Shown in pieces: positions 1 to 7,100 of a stretch of 12,492 nucleotides of DNA (position 1 is the first letter of the stretch; every line of letters starts with the position of its first letter). This DNA comes from Deltaproteobacteria bacterium (GTDB lineage: Bacteria; Desulfobacterota; Desulfuromonadia; Geobacterales; Pseudopelobacteraceae). Both the position numbers and the translations under genes were made by a program. The notes beneath the pieces are model-generated. The model saw only the letters and a program-made list of their open reading frames with translations. It was not told the origin of the DNA and searched no databases. Location: the NCBI GenBank assembly GCA_030654645.1, contig JAURXC010000119.1, positions 1-12,492 of the forward strand, given 5' to 3'.

Positions 1-592
1 AGCCGATCTGGAAGGCGGTGCGCAATTCGGATATCATAAAGGCCGGAATGATTGTCAGGGTTGGGATCTCTTCGGCATTTTTTGGCCTTGGCAGTTTGGA
101 AAGACTTACAAACAGCGCCAGATCTTTTTCCCTGGTTTGGGAGAGCATGAACTTTCTGACCGGCTTTACTGCCCGCTCCATGGCCTGTTCCTGGGTTATC
201 TGCTGGGCCTTCCAGGGCTGGTATGCCTCTTTGTTAATCTGCTGCCAGACCGGGGTCATGATGAAAAATGTCAGAAACATCGAAAGCGAAAGTATCACCT
301 GGTTGGATGGCGCGGATTGAGTACCCATCGCGGTGCGTAGGAATGAAAGCACCACCGATATGCGGGTAAAGGAGGTCGTCATGATCAGAAGTCCGGGCGC
401 CAGGGACATGATTGTCAGCAGCAGGAAGATCTGGACTGTCACCGCCACGTCATTAGGCTTTGTAGCGGTTCCGACACCTATGTTGAGCGACGGTATCGGC
501 ATGGGCTCGGCATAGGCGAATGCGCCTGCCAGCACCAGCAGAGCGGTCAGCACAAACATGAAATATCTCTTTATTGGCTGCCCGGTCTTCAT
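1..592 (-). CDS. fliP: FliP, flagellar type III export gate protein (3' end cut by window)
   Basis: FliP is an inner-membrane core subunit of the flagellar export gate (FliP/FliQ/FliR), through which rod, hook and filament subunits are secreted. The window holds 197 residues. These are a signal peptide (positive KR at 8-9, hydrophobic run 12-26, likely cut after AYA at 28), a short periplasmic stretch, a membrane segment at 51-71, the family block LAPGLLIMTTSFTRI at 64-78, a second membrane segment near 99-115, and a charged loop ending in FMISELRTAFQIG at the window edge. By comparison with the E. coli protein, roughly the last 75 residues are missing. I chose the ATG at 590-592 because it gives the signal peptide a charged N-region and overlaps the fliO stop as ATGA. 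A second in-frame ATG at 557-559 would remove that region. A GAGG lies upstream as ribosome binding site. Confidence 0.96.
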   Translation of the reverse strand, partial: MKTGQPIKRYFMFVLTALLVLAGAFAYAEPMPIPSLNIGVGTATKPNDVAVTVQIFLLLTIMSLAPGLLIMTTSFTRISVVLSFLRTAMGTQSAPSNQVILSLSMFLTFFIMTPVWQQINKEAYQPWKAQQITQEQAMERAVKPVRKFMLSQTREKDLALFVSLSKLPRPKNAEEIPTLTIIPAFMISELRTAFQIG

Positions 593-1008
593 GTGGTCTG
601 CCTCAAACGGGAAAGTATCGCACTAAATGCTCCCTGCTCCCGCTCTTCTTCAATCACTTCGATTTCTTCAAGCATGTCGATCTGCTTGATCAGACTAAGC
701 CGGTTATCACTGCTCGACAGCAGCAGATACTCACCACCGACCTCGATCAGCAACAGGGCTCTTTTGGGGCCCAGGTAGCGGGTTTCCACCAGACGGATAT
801 GTTTCGATGACAGATGGTGTGTCCCCGGCAAGCCCCGCATTAATTTGCCGGAGAAGTGCCAGGTAACCAGGATCAGACCGATGACAATCGCAAGAGCTGC
901 AATCATCTGGAGAAAGCTTGCAAGAAAGCTGAATTCGTGCCCGGCGTTGTCTCCGGCATACACAATCGAGGGAAGGAATAGAAAAAGTGCGGAGGCCGCA
1001 CTTTTCAC
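589..1008 (-). CDS. fliO: FliO, flagellar export gate assembly protein
   Basis: FliO is a small membrane protein that helps assemble the FliP ring of the flagellar export gate. The 139-residue product has a weak signal-like N-terminus (residues 1-18, ending VYA), a clear membrane helix at about 28-52, and then a cytoplasmic domain with the FliO pattern: IRLVETRYLGPKRALLLIEV at 71-90 followed by GGEYLLLSSS. The C-terminus is acidic (EEIEVIEEERE). The start is GTG and overlaps the fliN stop as GTGA; the stop overlaps the fliP start as ATGA, so translational coupling on both sides is likely. FliO is poorly conserved between phyla, so position between fliN and fliP supports the call as much as the sequence does. 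Confidence 0.9.
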   Translation of the reverse strand: MKSAASALFLFLPSIVYAGDNAGHEFSFLASFLQMIAALAIVIGLILVTWHFSGKLMRGLPGTHHLSSKHIRLVETRYLGPKRALLLIEVGGEYLLLSSSDNRLSLIKQIDMLEEIEVIEEEREQGAFSAILSRLRQTT

Positions 1009-1304
1009 AGTATTTTCTCCACCCGCTCATTCGGACTGACGATATCCACCAGACGGACTCCGAATTTCTCGTTGACCACAACCGCTTCCCCGCGCGCGAC
1101 CAACTTGGAGTTGACGAAGATATCAAGCGGTTCTCCGGCCAGTTTGGTCAACTCCACGACCGCACCCTGGTTAAGCTGCAGAATATCCTTGACCAACAGC
1201 TTGGTCCGCCCCAGCTCAACTGTTACCTGCAGGGGAATATCAAGGATGAAGTCGAGGTTCTTCTTATCCAGTTCCGTTTCATTGGATTCAGGTTTGTTGC
1301 TCAC
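1005..1304 (-). CDS. fliN: FliN, flagellar motor switch / C-ring protein
   Basis: FliN forms the bottom of the cytoplasmic C-ring with FliM. It takes part in switching rotation and in docking the export ATPase complex. The 99-residue product is a short charged N-terminus (1-20) followed by a single SpoA (FliMN_C) domain. Typical blocks are ILDIPLQVTVELGRTKLLVKDIL at about 20-42, LTKLAGEPLDIFVNSKLVARGEAVV at 52-76 and KFGVRLVDI at 80-88. Its length fits the short FliN form that lacks any CheC/FliY-like extension. It starts with GTG, and the TAG stop of fliM shares one base with that start (TAGTG). A GGGGG run a few bases upstream, inside the end of fliM, serves as ribosome binding site. Confidence 0.96.
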   Translation of the reverse strand: MSNKPESNETELDKKNLDFILDIPLQVTVELGRTKLLVKDILQLNQGAVVELTKLAGEPLDIFVNSKLVARGEAVVVNEKFGVRLVDIVSPNERVEKIL

Positions 1305-2293
1305 TACTGCCCCCTATTGCTGCAAATCTTGCTTATCTGAATTGCCTTGTTGCCGTGCCGGATTCCCGGTATCCCAAAATACTTCGGTACCCCTTCAACC
1401 TTGACAAGCATCTCTCCCGAGGAAGGCTTGTCGAGCATGATCGTATCGCCCGGAACAAGTTCCAGAAGTTCCCGCAAAGTGATTCTCGCATTCCCCATCT
1501 CGACAATGGTTTCCATCGGTGCTTCCAGGATCTCGGCAGAAAGACGGGAAGACCACTGCGGATCTATCGCCATCAGGTCGAACTGCATGCCCGCCTTGAG
1601 CTTGTCCCTGATCGGGTCAATGGTCATGTAGGGAATCGCGAACATAATATTGCCGGATATGTCTTCGATCTGCAGCTTGAGAGACATGGTAACGATCTGG
1701 TATTCGGGCGGAACAATGCTTATGAGACGCGGGTTCATCTCCATGCGCAGCAGGTTCATATGGGTCGCGTACAATGGCGCCCAGGCCTTTTCAAGATCCT
1801 GAAGCACATCGCCGACTATTTTTTCCATCAGTCGCAATTCGATTGAAGTAAACATACGGTTGGCAACCGGGACCTTTGCGCTGCCGGTGCCCCCCAAAAG
1901 GCTGTCCACCAGCGACAGGACCAGGGTGCTGTCAAATGATATCAGCGCCGCACCCTTGAGCGGCTCGATTATGAATATGCCCATGCAAACCGGCGAGGGC
2001 AGGGTTTGCAGGAAATCATCGAATTTGTAGGAACGTGCACCGATTTTCTTTATTTCCACCGACTTGCGCAAACGGTTCGAGAGACTAACGCGGCTGTAAC
2101 GGATAAAACTGTCATAGATTATATCCAGATTGGGAACAAAGCCCTTGTGAGCCTCCGAATTGAAGAGGTCATATGTGACAACACTGCCTTCTGTCTTGGC
2201 AAGTTCCTTTTCAGGTTCAATGCGACCGTCAAACACCGCGTTGAGCAGCGCCTCGATTTCGGCTTTTGTTAGTATCTTTTCAGCAGCAGCCAC
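1304..2293 (-). CDS. fliM: FliM, flagellar motor switch protein
   Basis: FliM is the middle C-ring protein. It binds FliG above, FliN below, and phosphorylated CheY at its N-terminus, where the signal to change rotation is received. The 329-residue product has all expected parts: the N-terminal CheY-binding motif ILTKAEIEALL (7-17; E. coli has LSQAEIDALL), the CheC-like middle domain (about 45-235) with the FliG-contacting GGTG loop at 134-137, and a C-terminal SpoA domain (about 250-325). Length matches the family. The start is GTG, which keeps the CheY motif at its usual distance from the N-terminus. The gap to fliL is only 8 nt, with a weak AGGT as ribosome binding site, so coupling to fliL translation is likely. 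The intact CheY motif implies that this motor is under chemotaxis control (inference). Confidence 0.97.
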   Translation of the reverse strand: MAAAEKILTKAEIEALLNAVFDGRIEPEKELAKTEGSVVTYDLFNSEAHKGFVPNLDIIYDSFIRYSRVSLSNRLRKSVEIKKIGARSYKFDDFLQTLPSPVCMGIFIIEPLKGAALISFDSTLVLSLVDSLLGGTGSAKVPVANRMFTSIELRLMEKIVGDVLQDLEKAWAPLYATHMNLLRMEMNPRLISIVPPEYQIVTMSLKLQIEDISGNIMFAIPYMTIDPIRDKLKAGMQFDLMAIDPQWSSRLSAEILEAPMETIVEMGNARITLRELLELVPGDTIMLDKPSSGEMLVKVEGVPKYFGIPGIRHGNKAIQISKICSNRGQ

Positions 2294-2301
2294 GGAAATA
2301 C

Positions 2302-2868
2302 CTACTGTACTACAAAATCAGTAAAATAGACCTTGGCGATTTTGCCAGGCGGAATGTGTTTGTTTATCGCCCCCAGAATTTCATCCTTGAGCGTATTCTT
2401 GCCCTGTACATCCTGAACATCCTGCAGGGTCTTGGCGCTCAACAGCACCAGGATCGCATCCCGAATCGGTGCGAGCCTAGCCTCGATCTCGGTCTTTACG
2501 GCCGGTCCGACCATGTCCAACTCGATCTTCACCTTGAGATAGCGCAATTCCTGCCCATCGTAAATATTTACGATGAATGGCTCCAACGGAAAGATGTTTG
2601 CAGCAGGTCCACCTGCGGCCGCGCCTCCCGCGGCTGGTGCTCCATGGCCGCCGGCTGGAGCCGCCGGAGCTGCGCCGTGACCTCCTCCTTCAACCTGGGC
2701 TGCGTCACCCTCTTTTGCCGTTTTCTTATCACCCTTGCCAAGCATCATGAACGCAACAACGCCCAGAACTATCGCAACGACCACTGCTGCGCCGATAATC
2801 ATGATCATCTTCTTCTTGCCGCCGCCTTCAGCCTCCACTTCTGCTGGAGCTTGATCTTCCTTGGCCAT
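2302..2868 (-). CDS. fliL: FliL, flagellar basal-body/stator-associated membrane protein
   Basis: FliL is a single-pass membrane protein next to the MotA/MotB stators that supports torque, particularly under load. The 188-residue product has a short acidic then lysine-rich cytoplasmic start (KKK at 18-20), one membrane helix at 21-43, and a periplasmic part. The latter begins with an unusually long linker of Gly, Ala, Pro and His (about 52-90), followed by the conserved FliL domain (91-188). That domain runs from FPLEPFIVNI through LRYLKVKIELDM to the terminal YFTDFVVQ. A good GGGAGGA ribosome binding site lies just upstream of the ATG. It is the first gene of the fliLMNOP run and follows a 234 bp gap behind the inserted genes, where a sigma-54-like element is seen. 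Confidence 0.95.
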   Translation of the reverse strand: MAKEDQAPAEVEAEGGGKKKMIMIIGAAVVVAIVLGVVAFMMLGKGDKKTAKEGDAAQVEGGGHGAAPAAPAGGHGAPAAGGAAAGGPAANIFPLEPFIVNIYDGQELRYLKVKIELDMVGPAVKTEIEARLAPIRDAILVLLSAKTLQDVQDVQGKNTLKDEILGAINKHIPPGKIAKVYFTDFVVQ

Positions 2869-3102
2869 GTGTATCCTCCCGACATTGCATGAATCGAAGT
2901 AACAAACTGCTACTATCTATAACGGAAACCGCTATTTTGCAACCATCTAAATCGCCTGCTTAATTAGTCGAATGCACCTTTATATCAAAAAGCACTGGCA
3001 TTGGATATAACGTAATGAGATTTAAACCGGTTTCGAACATAGACCCATGACGTGCCAACGATTTCAAACGGACACCTGACTACATGGCTTTATAGCTTCA
3101 GA
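2869..3102. other. Intergenic region between the insert and fliL
   Basis: This 234 bp gap has no credible ORF. On the minus strand, directly behind the cohesin-like gene, I find no stem followed by a T-tract, so read-through into fliL is possible. It contains a sigma-54-like element (2930-2945), a 10 bp perfect palindrome AAACCGGTTT (3024-3033), and a loose inverted repeat (TTATATC at 2980-2986 with GATATAA at 3004-3010, 17 nt loop). It is more AT-rich than the flanking genes, as expected of a control region. Confidence 0.6.
2930..2945 (-). promoter_or_regulatory. Possible sigma-54 promoter upstream of fliL
   Basis: Read on the minus strand, this is TGGTTGCAAAATAGCG. It has the GG and GC dinucleotides separated by exactly 10 bases that sigma-54 promoters need. 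Outside those invariant bases the match to TGGCAC-N5-TTGCA is only partial. It would start transcription about 50 nt before the fliL ATG. Sigma-54 control of flagellar genes is known in Geobacter and many other proteobacteria, which makes it plausible. An overlapping, poorer sigma-70 reading (TTGCAA, 15 nt, TATAGA) also exists, so the assignment is tentative. Confidence 0.35.
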
Positions 3103-4086
3103 TCATTGTACGATCAGTCGGTCAGGGATAAAACTTCCTGAGCTGATGGTCACCGTCCCATCTATAGCTGTGTATCCAACCAGGTTTTGGAACGCAGAAT
3201 CATAGCCGCCATTTAAGGCAACTGCGATACCGCGGTTAATATCCAGGTTTTCAAAAAATGTGACTCCCATTGTTTTAATTACAGCATCCGGAGCGGCGGC
3301 GGCATAGGCAGCAACCAGGGTTCCGTAGTCAATCGCGCCTACTCTGACAGTATTATTCATAAGGAAAGAAGCTGTTGCATTACGATCTACGCCCATTGAA
3401 ACAGCGCAATTGCCACTTCCCGCGCAATCACCGGACCACGACACAAAACTGGAACTTGTTGAAGCAATGGGTATTAGCGTAACCAGCGAGCCAAGGTAAA
3501 AATTGGCACTGCAACTGCCGCCGGTGCAGGCAATTCCGGAAGGAGTACTGTTGACACTGCCTCCTCCGTTACCGGCAAGGGTGACGGCAAGTTGCCTGGT
3601 AGCCGGAGCCGGTGTGCCGGTACCGCTAATAGTTTCTGGAATTCCTGTCGGGTCAGTGGCTGACGGCACAATAGCAAATGATTCCGTACTTGATGAGGCT
3701 GCCGAAATGATATCAAAACTAATCTGGGCAACAACGCCGTCCGGGATCGGAGTAGTATTTCCAAAACTTATTACAACAATGTGCAGGATCCCGTCCATTG
3801 GGCTGCTCTGACTGATCTGCTTGCCGGCGGCCACTGCAGCAGCGCCTATAGTGGCACTGACCGGGTAGCCGTTGCTAGTTTTAATCGCGAACACATCAGA
3901 GGTACGGTTAAAAATGATATCTGCTTCTATTGCAGAAATGGAAGTTCCTTGGACGTTTGTAAGCGTAACCGGAAATGACACCGACGTGCCGCTTGCGGTG
4001 GCCGGGCCAAGGTTGAGAGTCGGAGCGGCAATCGCCGGAAAGCAAATCAATAACGTCAAAAGGTATACAATTCCGTTGATTCTCAC
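3103..4086 (-). CDS. Secreted protein: cohesin-like + InlB-like repeat + C-terminal module of unknown function
   Basis: The product is a 327-residue exported protein, not a known flagellar component. Residues 1-21 form a signal peptide (MRIN, hydrophobic 6-17, likely cut after AIA or AIAA). Residues about 22-155 look like a cohesin-type beta-sandwich, with VSFPVTL, AIEADIIFN, GILHIVVISF and PIPDGVVAQISFDI. Residues about 165-243 resemble the divergent InlB B-repeat: CTGGSC at 187-192, then FVSWSGDCAGSGNC at 214-227, with four cysteines that may form two disulfides outside the cell. Residues 247-327 (from VRVGAIDYGTLVAAY to SGSFIPDRLIVQ) form a separate module that I recall as a recurring tail on Geobacter-type surface proteins; its function is unknown to me. 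The start is GTG with AAAGGAG only 4 nt upstream. It lies 64 nt behind the large NHL gene and is probably cotranscribed with it. The role (surface adhesion or scaffold) is inferred from the domains only. Confidence 0.85.
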   Translation of the reverse strand: MRINGIVYLLTLLICFPAIAAPTLNLGPATASGTSVSFPVTLTNVQGTSISAIEADIIFNRTSDVFAIKTSNGYPVSATIGAAAVAAGKQISQSSPMDGILHIVVISFGNTTPIPDGVVAQISFDIISAASSSTESFAIVPSATDPTGIPETISGTGTPAPATRQLAVTLAGNGGGSVNSTPSGIACTGGSCSANFYLGSLVTLIPIASTSSSFVSWSGDCAGSGNCAVSMGVDRNATASFLMNNTVRVGAIDYGTLVAAYAAAAPDAVIKTMGVTFFENLDINRGIAVALNGGYDSAFQNLVGYTAIDGTVTISSGSFIPDRLIVQ

Positions 4087-4107
4087 ATTGCTCCTTTCTT
4101 TGTAAGA

Positions 4108-4131
4108 TCCTCCGGGATTACTCCCGGAGGA
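4108..4131 (-). other. Stem-loop between the two inserted genes
   Basis: This is a perfect 9 bp inverted repeat (TCCTCCGGG / CCCGGAGGA) with a 6 nt loop, in the 64 nt gap between the NHL gene and the cohesin-like gene. On the minus strand it is followed by ATCTTACAAAG, which is not a U-tract, so it is not a typical intrinsic terminator. It sits about 10 nt upstream of the AAAGGAG ribosome binding site of the following gene. It could act as a processing or stability element that sets the ratio of the two proteins, or as a weak attenuator. Confidence 0.65.
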
Positions 4132-4150
4132 CGCATTGTTTCAAGAGCTA

Positions 4151-7100
4151 CTACAGCCCGATGAATGTGTTAATAACCTGCTGAAGCTCATAGATCTGTA
4201 CGATTCCGTCAGCATTGAGATCCACCGAACCATCCACCGGATGAGTAACCGGATCGAGCAGCATGTAAAGCGCATCCTGAACACCCTTGAGGGTTGCCGC
4301 GGCATCACCGGTTGTGCTGCCGATGTTGTTGCCCGGTTTTGAGACGACATTGACCTTGCCGTCCATGGCAGGCAATACCGGCATCTCCGTCATGTCAGCC
4401 GCATACAGATCAGTGGCTGAGTATGAGATGACGGCCAGTGGTTCACTTCCTGCGGTAGTAGCAAATGGTATCATGAATGACAGGTAAGCTATAATTCCAT
4501 CAGGAAGGGGCAACGGAATATCTGTGTTCACGGGATCATCCATGATTAGAATCCGGTAAACTCCCGCAGCGGGGCTTCCCCCGTTAATAGTTTTGCCCAG
4601 TGCTGCTGCAGCTTCGGTTATATCGACACTTGGGTTGGAAAGCCTGCTGGTAGATGAATCGTAGGCGATATCAATACTCAGCGCGGCCGCCTGATGCCCG
4701 CTTGCAAAGCGTATCGGTACTCGCACGAAATGGCCGATAACGCCATTGCTGCTTCCAATGGTAATGTTTGTTGGAGTGGTTCCAGGCGTAATATAGTTTA
4801 TGGTTCTGCTGTCCGTTGTAGTTGGAACGCCATCGGCTGCCGTGGTAGTAATAACATTTGCTCCGACCACCAAAGTAAATGGGTGAGAAAAACTGCCGTC
4901 GGTACTGTTTGTAGTAACTACGGTGCCATTAACATCAACCGTCGCAGTTGCAAATGGCGCCACGTTTCCTCTGATGAACAGGGTGCCGTTTGAAGTAGTG
5001 GCCGCATTCGGCAATGTTTCAAGATACAGGGCCGGATTAGTATCCAAGGGAGCCACCACATCAGCGCAATAAGCTGTCTTGATCGATTCGGTGTTTCCGG
5101 CCGCGTCTGTCGCAAAGAACTTTACGATCGTGTTGTTGGAAAAGGTGATCGGTGCCGTGTAATCGGCCAGAGTGTAAGCAGCTGTCGCACCTCCGTTTGT
5201 AGCTGTATTGGCAATATATCTTATTCTAGGCATCAGGTCGGCTGCGTCGGTAGCGGTCAGTTTTATAGTATTAGCAGCAGTACCGCATGTCGCAATGGTC
5301 GTTGGCTTTACTGAATCTATAACATATATCTCGGTTTTCACACTTTCGATGACACCTTTTTCGTCAATAGCAAAAAATTGTAGCGTGGTAGTTGAATTCA
5401 TTACAATTGGCACAGAATATTCTTGTGTAGGTTCGGCATAGCTGACTGTTAACTCAGGATACCGGCTCGTAACTGTCACCACTGGAGTTGATCCGTCAAC
5501 CGTGAAATATATAGTAGTTCCGATACCATTTGCGGAAAGCGCAACCGTTTGTTGAGTAGTAAATATTCCGCCTTTGGGCGATGCGGTAGTTGTCAGGGTT
5601 ACAATGGTGTAGCTCTGCTCTTTGATCGACTCTATATTACCGGCCGTATCAACTGCAAAGTACTGGAGTTTTGTAGTACTGCTGATAGAAATAGGCACTG
5701 TATATTTGGTGGATGATGTTGTCGGGGCCAAGCCGTCAGTGGTGTAGTAAATAGTCGCCTTTGGGTCATCACTTACCAGTTCCACCGATTGAATGGAGGA
5801 GTAAGTCCCTCCTTGAATGGAAGCGGTAGTCACCGGCGCCACGGCATCGATCGTGTATATTTGAGTTCTTTCCACCTCTTTATTGCCGGCCGGATCGATT
5901 GCAAAATACATCAGTGTAGTTGTTTTGCTGATGGTTATCGGCGCAGTGTATTTTGTCGAAGAGGTCGTCGGTGCAATGCCGGTCGTGGTGTAGTAGATGG
6001 TCGAGTTCAGGTCGTCCGGTGTAAGTGTTACCGTCTGTGGCGTGGCAAAAGACGCTCCGGTTGGCGATGCGGTTGTGGTGGGCGCAACGCTGTCAATCGT
6101 GTAGATTTGTGTTTTGGTTTGTTCCAGGTTGTTGTTGGCATCCTTTGCACGGAATTTCAGGGTTGTACTGGCTGCAATGTTGATGTGGAGGGCCGGATTG
6201 TATTGGGTTGAAGCTATCGTGGGATCCGTGCCATTCGTCGTATAGTAGATAATTGCGGAGGAATCATTGGAGGCCAGGGTTACAACTTGTGCGCTTCGGT
6301 ACGAGCCTCCTGCTGGCGACGCTGTCGTGTTGATTGCCACGATGGTGTATTTTTGTGACTGGAGCACCTCTTTGTTCCCGACGGCATCCACCGCAAAGAA
6401 CTGCACATTAACCGTGGTCAGCGCGCTTGTTACGGGAATGTTAAATGGCGCAGTGTATTTGTTGGTAACAACCGCGGTCGGGGCGGTTCCCGTGGTGGTG
6501 TAGTAAATTGTCGATGTTGGAGTGTTGGAGGTCAAGGTGACTGTCAGTGCCGATTGGGCGGAATAAATTACCCCGTTGACCGGTGTGGCGTTGATAGTGG
6601 CCGACGTGCTTGGCGCGGCTGTATCAAAGACATAGGTAGCTATGTTTGTGGCTTCCTGATGATTGGCCACATCAACTGATGTGTAAGTGAGTGTCGTTGT
6701 TGCCGGGCCCGAAATTGTAATGGGTCCGGTATAGGGAGTAGCAGCGCCTCCATTGATTTTGTAGCTGATGTTGGCTGCCTTGCTGGCTGTCAGGGTAACG
6801 GATTGGGATGTCGAATAGGTGCCACCAGGAGGAAATGCGGTGGTGATGGCAGAAACGCTGGCAAACACCTGGTCAATCAGGTCATTGCCGGAATCGGCGA
6901 TATACACGGTTCCAGCTGCGTTGATCCCTATGCCCATTGGATACGAGAGCGACGGGACCGGCGCGACCGGGACCACGGCCGCATTCTGAGCAGCACTGCC
7001 AGTCCGGGTGGAAATGACTCCGGTGGTCAGGGATACTTTTCTGACACAGTTATTCATCGTGTCCGCAATATAAAGGTCCTTGCCGTCCGTGGCAACACCA

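Noticed and set aside
731..1126. 131-codon minus-strand frame overlapping fliN and fliO
   Set aside because: It is out of frame with two well-supported flagellar genes and its translation is Arg/Ser/Cys-rich without any family pattern.
3024..3033. Perfect palindrome AAACCGGTTT as an operator
   Set aside because: Only 10 bp, single copy, not next to a convincing promoter; could be chance.
3045..3062. TTGGCACG on the minus strand as a sigma-54 -24 element
   Set aside because: The -24 half is excellent, but the bases at -12 are GT rather than the required GC, and the position is far (about 180 nt) from fliL.
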